Source of the DNA: an uncultured Bacteroides sp.
Lineage (GTDB): Bacteria > Bacteroidota > Bacteroidia > Bacteroidales > Bacteroidaceae
Direction: 5' to 3'
Assembly: GCA_947074195.1 (NCBI GenBank)
Contig: CAMTOS010000013.1
Coordinates: 1 to 46,026 of the forward strand
Length of the DNA: 46,026 nt
The notes beneath the pieces were generated by a model. That model saw nothing but the letters and a program-made list of their open reading frames with translations, did not search any database and had not been told where the DNA came from. How positions within the stretch are numbered: the stretch's first letter is position 1; each line of letters begins with the position of its first letter. Below are positions 16,132 to 25,023 of the stretch, one piece after another. The translations under genes and the position numbers were made by a program.

Positions 16132-18285
16132 ATGAGAATTAAGACATTGGGTGTAATTGGAGCAATGTTCCTTTTTGCAGGAACTACGGCAGTTGCACAA
16201 AAAAAGAAAGAAGTGATCAATGATTCGAATGCACCGTTGCATTTGCTTCAGCCAGACTATAAAGTGCCTTATGGAGTATTATCGACCGAAGCGGTTAAGG
16301 CTGATATGGACAGAGTGCTTCGTTATCTGGAAGATGAAACACACACACGTGTAGTCGATAAAAACACGGGCAAAGTCATTACAGATTATGCCAATATGAA
16401 TGCTGATGCACAATTGGAACGCGGCGCATTCCGTCTGGCCAGCTATGAATGGGGTGTAACTTATTCGGCTATGATGGCAGCTGCTGAGGCTACCGGCGAT
16501 GAGGCTTATATGAACTATGTGCGCGACCGTTTCAATTTCCTTTCGGAAGTTGCACCGCACTTTCAGCAGGTATATGATAAATACGGTACTGTCGATCCAC
16601 AGATGAAGCAGATTCTCGACCCTCATGCACTGGATGATGCCGGTGCTGTTTGTGCGGCAATGATTAAAGCACAGATGAAAGATCCTTCGTTGAATCTTCA
16701 ACCGCTGATTGATAATTATATCAACTTCATTTTATATAAAGAATATCGTTTGGCAGACGGAACCTTTGCACGTACCCGTCCGCAACACAACACACTTTGG
16801 CTGGATGATATGTTTATGGGTATTCCTCCGGTAGCTTATTATTCAAAGATTGCGAAAGACAATCAGCAGAAATATGTTTCTGAATCGGTAAAGCAAGTCT
16901 TGCAGTTTGCCGACCGCATGTGGATTCCTGAAAAGAAATTATTCCGTCATGGCTGGGTCGAAGAGATGCAAGATCCACCTGCATTTTTCTGGGGCCGTGC
17001 CAATGGCTGGGCGTTGCTGACCATGTCTGAAATTCTTGATGTATTACCGGAATCGCATCCGCAAAGAGAGAAAATCATGTCATTGTTTAAACAGCACGTT
17101 CAGGGTTTGGCTGCACTACAAAGTGGGGAAGGTTTCTGGCATCAGTTGCTCGACAGAAACGACTCTTATCTTGAAACATCAGCTACAGCGATATATGTAT
17201 ATTGTATTGCTCATGCTATTAATAAAGGCTGGATTGATGCACTGACTTATGGTCCGGTAGCAAATCTGGGCTGGCATGCTGTATCGACTCAAATCAATGA
17301 TAAAGGTCAGGTTGATGGTACTTGTGTGGGTACAGGTATGGCTTTCGATCCTGCATTCTACTATTATCGTCCGATTAATGTATATGCGGCACATGGTTAT
17401 GGTCCGGTAATCTGGGCAGGTGCCGAAATCATCAATATGCTGAATCATCAGCATCCTAAAATGAACGATAGTGCGGTGCAATTCTACAACATTGAACAAA
17501 TGACTCCGGAACCTATCTTCCATGCAGCGAATCCTAATAATGCCCGCGATGTTGTGGCAGGAGTAAGCCGTAAAGATGAAAGCACACCTGTAGTATTCCT
17601 GATTGGTGACTCTACTGTAAAATGTGGACAAGGTAAAGGTGAAAACAATATGTGGGGCTGGGGAAGCTTCTTTGCAGATCATTTTGATGCCGATAATATT
17701 ACCGTTGAAAACTGGGCATTAGGTGGCAGAAGCAGCCGTACGTATATGACTGAAGGGTTGTGGTCTAAAGTACTGGCTGGCATTAAACCTAACGATTTCG
17801 TCATCATCGATTTCGGTCACAATGATGGTGGCCCGATTAATACAGGCCGTGCCCGTGCGTCTTTGAGAGGTACAGGTGATGAATCGGAAACTGTAATTAT
17901 GGAACGTCATGGTGGTCCTGAAACAGTATATACATTCGGTCATTATCTTCGCACTTACATCCGTCAGGCAAAAGCGAAAGGCGCCAATGTTATTGTAACA
18001 TCGCATACACCGGCCAACCGCTGGACAGAAGATCGCGTTAACCGTTGCGACCAGACTTACGGAAAGTGGTCTCGCGAAGTGGCAGAGGCTGAAGGTGTTC
18101 CGTTTATTGATTTGAATGAAATCATTGCACAGAAATACGAGAACATAGGTAAGGATTCAACTTCTACACTGTTTGTAGACGGCGTTCATAATACGAAAGA
18201 AGGTGCACTGATTAATGCAGAATGTGTTGTCGAAGGTATCAAGAACCTGGATTGCACCAAACTGAGTAAATATCTGATCGATTAA
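16132..18285 (+). CDS. GH105 unsaturated rhamnogalacturonyl hydrolase fused to CE12 acetylesterase
   Basis: This 717-residue exported protein (signal peptide 1-22, ending AVAQ) joins two enzymes. Residues about 50-460 form a GH105 (alpha/alpha)6 barrel with DDAGAVCAA, LWLDDMFMGIPP and FFWGRANGWALLTM. This family hydrates and releases the unsaturated uronic acid left by PL11. Residues about 485-717 form an SGNH/CE12 esterase with GDST (Ser494), LGGRSSRTYM, IDFGHNDGG and the DGVH catalytic Asp/His. One polypeptide could therefore deacetylate and trim RG-I oligomers. It lies 33 bp after PL11 and 31 bp before the mutarotase gene, in one operon. Both active sites look intact. Confidence 0.92.
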   Translation: MRIKTLGVIGAMFLFAGTTAVAQKKKEVINDSNAPLHLLQPDYKVPYGVLSTEAVKADMDRVLRYLEDETHTRVVDKNTGKVITDYANMNADAQLERGAFRLASYEWGVTYSAMMAAAEATGDEAYMNYVRDRFNFLSEVAPHFQQVYDKYGTVDPQMKQILDPHALDDAGAVCAAMIKAQMKDPSLNLQPLIDNYINFILYKEYRLADGTFARTRPQHNTLWLDDMFMGIPPVAYYSKIAKDNQQKYVSESVKQVLQFADRMWIPEKKLFRHGWVEEMQDPPAFFWGRANGWALLTMSEILDVLPESHPQREKIMSLFKQHVQGLAALQSGEGFWHQLLDRNDSYLETSATAIYVYCIAHAINKGWIDALTYGPVANLGWHAVSTQINDKGQVDGTCVGTGMAFDPAFYYYRPINVYAAHGYGPVIWAGAEIINMLNHQHPKMNDSAVQFYNIEQMTPEPIFHAANPNNARDVVAGVSRKDESTPVVFLIGDSTVKCGQGKGENNMWGWGSFFADHFDADNITVENWALGGRSSRTYMTEGLWSKVLAGIKPNDFVIIDFGHNDGGPINTGRARASLRGTGDESETVIMERHGGPETVYTFGHYLRTYIRQAKAKGANVIVTSHTPANRWTEDRVNRCDQTYGKWSREVAEAEGVPFIDLNEIIAQKYENIGKDSTSTLFVDGVHNTKEGALINAECVVEGIKNLDCTKLSKYLID

Positions 18286-18316
18286 TAACCTTGAAACAAC
18301 AATAAAATCTGATAAT

Positions 18317-18631
18317 ATGAAAAGAGAAGCTTTTAAGATGTTCTTAAAACCTGGTTTTGAGAAAGAATATGAGAAAAGACATGCTGCTATATGGCCTGAA
18401 TTGAAGAAGTTGCTCGAAGATGGCGGTGTATATGATTACTCTATCTTTTGGGATAAAGATACCAATATACTTTTTGCCTGCCAGAAAGTAAAGGGTGATG
18501 AATCTTCACAGGATATGGGGGCTAATCCTATCGTGCAGAAATGGTGGGATTATATGGCCGATATCATGGAGGTGAATCCCGATAATTCTCCGGTAACTAT
18601 TCCATTGCCCGAGGTTTTTTACATGGAATAG
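18317..18631 (+). CDS. rhaM: L-rhamnose mutarotase
   Basis: This short cytoplasmic protein (104 residues) has the usual length and motifs of RhaM: an N-terminal MFLKPGFEKEYEKRHAAIWPEL, and the C-terminal WWDYMADIME block. It interconverts alpha and beta anomers of L-rhamnose, speeding entry into rhamnose isomerase. Its position between GH105-CE12 and GH28 in the operon ties the locus to rhamnose released from RG-I. There is no signal peptide, so it acts after import. No rhaA, rhaB or rhaD gene is present in the window, so later steps must be encoded elsewhere. Confidence 0.93.
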   Translation: MKREAFKMFLKPGFEKEYEKRHAAIWPELKKLLEDGGVYDYSIFWDKDTNILFACQKVKGDESSQDMGANPIVQKWWDYMADIMEVNPDNSPVTIPLPEVFYME

Positions 18632-18671
18632 GAATATAGCTTTTGTTCTTTTATTCTTTAAATATAAAATT

Positions 18672-20060
18672 ATGCGAATATCCGGTTTATCTGTTTTGAT
18701 GATTGTCTTTGTGCTTTTTTCATGCACAACGGAGGCACCAAAATATAAAATAGTTACGGTTAACTCTCCCTTTGAGATGGAACCGGTGAAAGAATATATC
18801 TTTCCGGATAAAGAATTTAATATTCTTGATTTTGGTGCCACCAGCAATGAGGAATTTAACAATGGCAAGGCTATTAACAGTGCCATCCAGGTTTGTTCGG
18901 AGGCCGGTGGCGGACGGGTCATTGTACCAGAAGGGGAATGGTTTACCGGACCGTTACATTTTAAGAGTAATGTTAACCTCCATCTTTCAGAGAATGCAGT
19001 TTTGCGTTTCTCGGATAATCCGGTCGACTATCTGCCGGCCGTAATGACTTCCTGGGAAGGCATGGAGTGTTATAATTATTCGCCTTTATTGTATGCTTTC
19101 GAATGTGATAACATAGCTATTACCGGTAGTGGTAGCATCAACCCAATAATGGATACATGGAAAGTTTGGTTCAAAAGACCACAACCCCATATGGACGCGT
19201 TGGCTGAACTATACACAATGGCTTCAACGGATGTTCCTGTAAAAGAGCGTCAAATGGCACAGGGAGAAAACAATCTGCGTCCGCACCTTATTCAGTTTAA
19301 CCGCTGTAATAATGTATTGCTCGATGGCTTTAAGATTCGCGAAAGTCCGTTCTGGACAATACATATGTATATGTGTGATGGCGGGATTGTCCGCAATCTG
19401 GATGTAAAGGCTCATGGTCATAACAACGATGGCATCGATCTCGAAATGAGTCGTAATTTCCTGGTCGAAGATTGCGTATTCGATCAGGGCGATGATGCAG
19501 TGGTGATTAAGTCGGGTCGTAACCGCGATGCATGGCGTTTGAACACTCCTTGCGAAAACATCGTGGTACGCAACTGTCAGATTGAAAAAGGTCATGTTCT
19601 TTTGGGTATCGGCAGCGAGATGTCTGGTGGAGTCCGCAATGTATATATGCACGATTGTGTGGTTACCGATTCTGTATTCCGGTTATTCTTCGCAAAGACC
19701 AATAATCGTCGGGGTGGTTTCATTGAAAACATCCATATGGAGAATGTTACGGCACGCACCATGCAACGGGTTTTAGAAATCGATACCGATGTACTTTATC
19801 AGTGGCGCAATCTGGTACCTACTTATGAAGAACGCATCACACGGATTGATGGTTTGTATATCAGCAATATCGATTGTGAAAGAACCGAAGCCATTTATGA
19901 TTTAAAGGGAAATAGCAAACTGCCTGCTAAAAATGTAGTCATGACAAACATTAATGTCGGCGCCGTCACTCAGTTTATTGGCAATGCAGAAAATGTTGAA
20001 AATGTATCGGGCAGTGATATTTTTGTCGATGGTAAGAAAATAGAACTTGTTCTTGATTGA
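18672..20060 (+). CDS. GH28 polygalacturonase/rhamnogalacturonan hydrolase family lipoprotein
   Basis: The 462-residue protein has a lipoprotein signal peptide (LFSCTTE, Cys17), so it is probably anchored on the outer membrane, and a right-handed parallel beta-helix. GH28 motifs are NNDGIDLE, QGDDAVVIKSG and GHVLLGIGSE. The usual GHG becomes GHV, and the RxK block appears as LFFAKT, so the Arg is replaced by Phe while the Lys stays. These changes may shift substrate preference, for example to rhamnogalacturonan or substituted galacturonides. It is the last gene of the PL11 operon and is followed by a strong terminator. Family assignment is firm; exact substrate is not. Confidence 0.9.
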   Translation: MRISGLSVLMIVFVLFSCTTEAPKYKIVTVNSPFEMEPVKEYIFPDKEFNILDFGATSNEEFNNGKAINSAIQVCSEAGGGRVIVPEGEWFTGPLHFKSNVNLHLSENAVLRFSDNPVDYLPAVMTSWEGMECYNYSPLLYAFECDNIAITGSGSINPIMDTWKVWFKRPQPHMDALAELYTMASTDVPVKERQMAQGENNLRPHLIQFNRCNNVLLDGFKIRESPFWTIHMYMCDGGIVRNLDVKAHGHNNDGIDLEMSRNFLVEDCVFDQGDDAVVIKSGRNRDAWRLNTPCENIVVRNCQIEKGHVLLGIGSEMSGGVRNVYMHDCVVTDSVFRLFFAKTNNRRGGFIENIHMENVTARTMQRVLEIDTDVLYQWRNLVPTYEERITRIDGLYISNIDCERTEAIYDLKGNSKLPAKNVVMTNINVGAVTQFIGNAENVENVSGSDIFVDGKKIELVLD

Positions 20061-20092
20061 TTTTGATTAACTTGTTTCTTTAATATAAAATT

Positions 20093-20143
20093 CTGGTAAA
20101 AGCCCGGCTGACCTGTATGGTTTAGTCGGGCTTTTACCAGTTT
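20093..20143 (+). terminator. Rho-independent terminator of the PL11-GH28 operon
   Basis: CTGGTAAAAGCCCGGCT (20093-20109) pairs with AGTCGGGCTTTTACCAG (20124-20140) over 17 bp with one G-T wobble, followed by TTTG. The stem is long, so it may act in both directions. Confidence 0.8.
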
Positions 20144-20191
20144 GTAGGTTATAAATATCAAAAATTACCATTTATTATAAGTAGCAAACTT

Positions 20192-20199
20192 TATATTTG
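20192..20199 (+). promoter_or_regulatory. -7 promoter box of the HTCS gene
   Basis: TATATTTG lies 29 bp before the ATG at 20228. Transcription would begin near 20206, so the TTG at 20207 is not a credible start. No TGTAY/TTTTCYAT operator is visible at the usual distance upstream. Confidence 0.6.
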
Positions 20200-20227
20200 C
20201 AATTAGTTGTTACTTATATTTCTTACG

Positions 20228-23200
20228 ATGAAAAGACTATTTATATTCATATGCCTGATTGCAGCAGGTATAATGAACTCATATACACACAATATTTATG
20301 ATGTAAATATTTCGCATGTCATCTCTCAAAAAGGGTTATCGCTTAATACAGTCCGTACTATCGCTGTTGATGGTGATGGCTTTATCTGGGCCGGAACTTT
20401 AGACGGATTAAACCGGTATGATGGCTATAATATTCGTTCCTATCTGCATCTTATTGATAAGCAAAATAACATTAGCGATCATAGAATACGAAAACTCTTT
20501 ACAGATAGTAAAGGGGATCTTTGGGTGCGCACTTATAAAAATGAAATCTGCTATTATGACAAAACGAATGATTCATTTATTTATATAAAAGATGAGGATA
20601 ATGAATTGCTCTGTTTTGAAAATATAACCGAATCATCTTGTGGTCATATTTGGTTGTGGAAAGGTGAAGACAGAGTGATGTGTCTGAAAAGAAATGGTGC
20701 CGGTTCTTTTGAAAAGAAAACCTATGCAAATGAAATAGAAGGTGTAGAGAATATCAGCTTTTTGCATTGTGATGTCAATAACAATACCTGGATAGGTACT
20801 GATGCGGGTCTCTATCAGATTACCTATTTTGGTGACATAAAAAAGTATGATGGCAATGATTTTCATTTTAACCACACGGTTGAATTCAATGATAAAGTTT
20901 ATTTCTCTACCGATAATTCAGCCATCGTTATCTATAACATTTTAAGTGAAGTTTTCGAAGAAAAGGCGACTCCTTTTAAATCGAATATAAAAGATCTGAT
21001 ACACCTTTCGGATGGTAGATTGTTTATTATAACAGAGACTTCTGGTATTTGGGAATTCGACACACTCAACAATTCTTTTACTGAATCACCACTGACTGTT
21101 GATAAAGATAATTTCGCAGAAGCAAAGAGTGTTCGCGATAATAATGATGGTGTTTGGTTTTACAATCCTTACGGCATTATATGGTATTTTGATCACACTA
21201 ATCAGAAAGTGATTAAATTAAATCTGGCTAATGAATTTGTGAATGGAAAGACTGATTTAGCTCGTCAGCCTTTCGAAATTCCTGAAATTCTAATCGATTC
21301 GGAGGGATTATGCTGGATGGTGACTTATGGCTATGGTGTGTTTTGCTATAAACCAATGACTGGTGAATTAATATGCTATCAGGGTAAGTCAGACCAGAAT
21401 GCACCTGCCTCTGATTATTTTCTGTCAATAACCGAGGATGGATATGGTAATATCTGGATTGGCAGTGAATATAGTGGACTTATTAAAGTTGTAAAAAGTC
21501 AGGAATATATAAATATTGTCCGCCCGGAAGAAGGCAATGCAATCGGGAAGCATAATAATGTCCGCACTATTTTTGAAGATTCACAGAATAATGTCTGGAT
21601 TGGATTGAAAAATGGTGGTTTATATATTTATGATGCCCAACTGAAGGATAAAAGACTGATTAAGAATATCTATAATCCGTATTCAGTAGTCGAGGATAAT
21701 AAACAACGGGTCTGGATTGCTTCAAAAGGCGAAGGTGTTTATTTATACGATCTCAAGACTCATCAACTGATAAATCATTTCAAACATCAGGCCAGTAATC
21801 TCTCTTCACTTGGCGACGATAATGCATTTCACATCATTAGGGATAGTAAGGATAGAGTGTGGATTGCAACTTTCGGAAATGGATTAAGTCTTGTCGAGGA
21901 AAACAATGGCAACATTACATTTCGTAATTTCCTGACGAATCGTGGCAACAGAAGTCTGATTCGTTACCTGCATCAGGATACGAATGGACTGATCTGGGCA
22001 GCAACAAGTGATGGCTTAATATGTTTTGATCCCGACAAAATTATAAATCATCCCAATGCCTATCTGCTTTACCGAATGAGCCTCTATCGTGACAACTCTT
22101 TAAGTAGTAATGATATAAAAACAATATATCAGGATGATAAAGGAACGATATGGGTCGGAACAGCCGGAGGTGGTTTGAATAAGTTTGTGGAAGCTGATGG
22201 AGATAGAAGTGCTCATTTCATAGCCTTTACTACGAATGAGGGATTGCCTGACAATTATGTTCTGGGTATTCTGGAGTATAAAGATGATTTGTGGTTAAGC
22301 ACCGAAAGCGGACTGACCCGGTTTAATAAAACCGATTATTCGACAGAGACTTATCAGTTTGCACAGATGTCTTATGGCAATATCTTCAATGAAGGTGCAA
22401 AGCTGATGCTCAGAAATGGTGAAATGACATGGGGAACTCTTGACGGTTTATTATTATTCGATCCTGCAAAATTTAACCCGGATGCAAATGCTGCTCCTGT
22501 ATTGCTCACAGGTTTGCAAATCGATGGTGTTGACTTACAGGAAGTTGAATCTGTTGCTACGAAATCCATTGGTTACACCAACGAGATTAAGTTGAATCAT
22601 AAACAAAACACATTGCATATTGAATTTGCCACATTGAATCTCAGGAATTCTGAGAGAAATCAATACTCATACATACTTGAAAACTTTGATAAAGAATGGA
22701 GTAAACCCGACCATATAAATACGGCAACCTATAAGAATCTTCCTCCAGGAAACTACGTTTTCAAGGTGAAAGGCGCTAACTCTTATGGAATATGGAACGA
22801 GGAAATAACATCGTTTGCCATAAAAATTGCTCCTCCGTTCTGGAAATCGATATGGGCATACATCATCTATCTGCTATTTTTAGTAGCTCTTCTAATCATC
22901 ATCTTCAGAATCATCCTGAAGTTCGACCGTTTGAATAATGCTATCGAAATGGAAAAGCAGCTCACACATCATAAGCTACGCTTCTTTACCAATATTTCGC
23001 ATGAGTTTCGCACACCACTTACCTTAATTCAGGGTGCGATTGAAAATCTGAACGATTCCGGGCAACTTACCGATAAAGCAGCGAAACAACTTAAGGTTCT
23101 GAACCGCAATTCCATGAATCTGCGACGTTTGATTGATCAGTTACTTGAATTCAGAAAGATTCAGAACGATGTATTAAGACTTGATCTTGAAAGTGCCGAT

Positions 23201-24547
23201 ATTATTGAATTTACTCATGATATCTTCAGTAGCTTTCAGGAGTTGGCCGAACAGAAAAAGATCAATTACAGTTTTGCCTCATCTGTAGATAATCTCAGTT
23301 TGTTTATCGATAGAAAGAAACTCGATAAAATCATCTATAATCTTTTGTCGAATGCCTTTAAATTTACTCCGCGTGAAGGTTCTGTTGAACTTCGTGTCGG
23401 TGCTGATGAGAAAAGAAAACTATGCATTATTACCGTAACCGATAGTGGTATAGGAATTCCAAAAGAGAAGAAGCACTTATTGTTTACACGCTTTTCTCAA
23501 ATAAATGAAGTGAATTCAGGCACAGGCGTGGGATTATCATTGGTGAAAGATTTTATCGATGTTCATAAAGGAAAAATCTCTTTCGAAGACAATCCGAATG
23601 AAACCGGTTCAGTGTTTAAAATTGAACTCTCAACATTAAAAGAGACATATTCAGGCGAGAATTTTATTTCTTCAACTTCTAATGAAGTTATAGAGAAAAA
23701 GATGAATTTGCTTCAAAAAGAAAACGAAGTACAATTCGCTAAGCTGGATAAGGACACTCTTAAAAACTATAATCTGTTAATCATCGATGATAATGATGAT
23801 ATCCGTTCATTCCTTACCGATGGATTCAATAATTATCTGAATGTAGACACCGCAGCAGATGGAAAAGAAGGTTTGGAGAAGGCAATCAATACCAACCCCG
23901 ATTTGATTATCTGTGATGTGATGATGCCCGAGATGGATGGTTTCGAAGTGGTAAAACAAATTAAAGGAAACTTTCAGACTTGTCATATTCCGGTAATTCT
24001 TCTTACCGCTCACTCTTCCAGCGAACATCAGTTTGAAGGCATTGAAAGCGGAGCAGATGATTATATTACCAAACCTTTTAGTCTGAAATACGTGCAGAAA
24101 CGTGTATTGAAAATGATTGAACAGCGGGAGCAACTCAAAAAGCGTTTCTCCAAAGGTCTGGTCATTGAAGGAAATCTGATGCCTTCTACCGACAAGAACA
24201 AGGAATTCTTTGATATGATTGAGGCAATACTAGAAGAAAACTATAAGGATAGCGATTTTACCATCGACAAATTTGTTGAACTCTCTAAAATAAAGCGTAC
24301 CATATTTTATAAGAAAGTAAAAGGCGTTACAGGCTTTTCGCCCAATGAACTGATAAAAATAAAACGAATGAATAAAAGTGCATTGCTCCTTAAAGAAGGC
24401 GATATGATTGTCTCTGAGGTAGCTTATGCTGTAGGCTTTGAAGATCCGTTTTATTTTAGTAAATGCTTTAAAACCCATTTTAATTGTACCCCTACCGAAT
24501 ATCGTAAAGGAGTAATTCCTGAAACTCAAGAGAATCAGATAGATTAA
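20228..24547 (+). CDS. Hybrid two-component system sensor/regulator (HTCS) of the RG-I locus
   Basis: This 1439-residue protein has, in order, a signal peptide, two seven-bladed periplasmic propellers of Reg_prop repeats (for example DGDGFIWAGTLDGLNRYDG), a Y_Y_Y domain (about 790-860) and a transmembrane helix (about 875-897). A histidine kinase follows with His925 in NISHEFRTPLT and an ATP-binding domain (DSGIGIPKEKK, GTGVGLSL). A receiver domain with phospho-acceptor Asp1230 (ICDVMMPEMDGFEV) and a C-terminal AraC helix-turn-helix (EVAYAVGFEDPFYFSKCF) complete it. HTCS proteins bind an oligosaccharide in the periplasm and activate the adjacent locus. Here the ligand is presumably an RG-I oligomer. 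The start is ATG 20228, because 20207 is TTG at the probable transcription start. Confidence 0.95.
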   Translation: MKRLFIFICLIAAGIMNSYTHNIYDVNISHVISQKGLSLNTVRTIAVDGDGFIWAGTLDGLNRYDGYNIRSYLHLIDKQNNISDHRIRKLFTDSKGDLWVRTYKNEICYYDKTNDSFIYIKDEDNELLCFENITESSCGHIWLWKGEDRVMCLKRNGAGSFEKKTYANEIEGVENISFLHCDVNNNTWIGTDAGLYQITYFGDIKKYDGNDFHFNHTVEFNDKVYFSTDNSAIVIYNILSEVFEEKATPFKSNIKDLIHLSDGRLFIITETSGIWEFDTLNNSFTESPLTVDKDNFAEAKSVRDNNDGVWFYNPYGIIWYFDHTNQKVIKLNLANEFVNGKTDLARQPFEIPEILIDSEGLCWMVTYGYGVFCYKPMTGELICYQGKSDQNAPASDYFLSITEDGYGNIWIGSEYSGLIKVVKSQEYINIVRPEEGNAIGKHNNVRTIFEDSQNNVWIGLKNGGLYIYDAQLKDKRLIKNIYNPYSVVEDNKQRVWIASKGEGVYLYDLKTHQLINHFKHQASNLSSLGDDNAFHIIRDSKDRVWIATFGNGLSLVEENNGNITFRNFLTNRGNRSLIRYLHQDTNGLIWAATSDGLICFDPDKIINHPNAYLLYRMSLYRDNSLSSNDIKTIYQDDKGTIWVGTAGGGLNKFVEADGDRSAHFIAFTTNEGLPDNYVLGILEYKDDLWLSTESGLTRFNKTDYSTETYQFAQMSYGNIFNEGAKLMLRNGEMTWGTLDGLLLFDPAKFNPDANAAPVLLTGLQIDGVDLQEVESVATKSIGYTNEIKLNHKQNTLHIEFATLNLRNSERNQYSYILENFDKEWSKPDHINTATYKNLPPGNYVFKVKGANSYGIWNEEITSFAIKIAPPFWKSIWAYIIYLLFLVALLIIIFRIILKFDRLNNAIEMEKQLTHHKLRFFTNISHEFRTPLTLIQGAIENLNDSGQLTDKAAKQLKVLNRNSMNLRRLIDQLLEFRKIQNDVLRLDLESADIIEFTHDIFSSFQELAEQKKINYSFASSVDNLSLFIDRKKLDKIIYNLLSNAFKFTPREGSVELRVGADEKRKLCIITVTDSGIGIPKEKKHLLFTRFSQINEVNSGTGVGLSLVKDFIDVHKGKISFEDNPNETGSVFKIELSTLKETYSGENFISSTSNEVIEKKMNLLQKENEVQFAKLDKDTLKNYNLLIIDDNDDIRSFLTDGFNNYLNVDTAADGKEGLEKAINTNPDLIICDVMMPEMDGFEVVKQIKGNFQTCHIPVILLTAHSSSEHQFEGIESGADDYITKPFSLKYVQKRVLKMIEQREQLKKRFSKGLVIEGNLMPSTDKNKEFFDMIEAILEENYKDSDFTIDKFVELSKIKRTIFYKKVKGVTGFSPNELIKIKRMNKSALLLKEGDMIVSEVAYAVGFEDPFYFSKCFKTHFNCTPTEYRKGVIPETQENQID

Positions 24548-24620
24548 AAAACAGTTATATTTATCAGTTAATAATAAAAAGCATAAGATTGATATAATTG
24601 TTAACGAAAAATGAATTAAA

Positions 24621-24652
24621 TAACAAATTGCTTATCTTCGCAATAACAAATT
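24621..24652. promoter_or_regulatory. Palindrome over the metal-locus promoter
   Basis: ATTGC-N8-GCAAT (24627-24631 and 24640-24644) overlaps the -7-like box TATCTTCG (24633-24640). TAACAAATT is repeated at 24621-24629 and 24644-24652. A palindrome over the -7 box suggests a repressor operator, for example a Fur/Zur-type metal sensor; the sensor identity is inference. Confidence 0.45.
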
Positions 24653-24658
24653 AAACAG

Positions 24659-25000
24659 ATGTTCTTACGACGCGATTATAAGAAATTTGTTGCATGGCTG
24701 TTATTAGTGCTTTTGCTTCAGGTCTTCATGATAAAATCATTGCATTTTCATCATGAGGAAGCTTGTTGCCAGAACCATACCGAAAAAACAGTTGAAAAAG
24801 ACCATGGCAGCTGTCTGATCTGTTTATTCCTTTTATCTCCTTTTCAGACTTCAGAAATATTCCATATTGGGATAATTCTGTCTGTATTACTTATTCCCTT
24901 ATTCTTTTTGCCGGATCATATTATAAATATCCGGAAATCAGCAATTCATTTACGCGCCCCCCCCCTGCAGCTTATTACATATCATTTAAATAATTTGTAA
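24659..25000 (+). CDS. Small His/Cys-rich membrane protein
   Basis: I do not recognise a named family. The 113-residue protein has two hydrophobic segments (about residues 12-26 and 79-97). The loop between them is rich in metal-type ligands (LHFHHEEACCQNH, then KDHGSCLICLF). It is 23 bp upstream of a TonB-dependent receptor and a His-rich lipoprotein in the same direction, so a metal-related role is inferred. A run of nine C (24957-24965) lies near the 3' end. Changes of one base there would alter only the last 10-15 residues. This could be a slippery tract or a sequencing weak spot. Small unnamed proteins of this kind are common beside Bacteroidota metal receptors. Confidence 0.7.
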   Translation: MFLRRDYKKFVAWLLLVLLLQVFMIKSLHFHHEEACCQNHTEKTVEKDHGSCLICLFLLSPFQTSEIFHIGIILSVLLIPLFFLPDHIINIRKSAIHLRAPPLQLITYHLNNL

Positions 25001-25023
25001 TAACACATTGTACAATCGAATTT

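Noticed and set aside
20207..20227. TTG as the HTCS start
   Set aside because: The -7 box at 20192-20199 puts the transcript start near 20206, and ATG 20228 gives a proper signal peptide.
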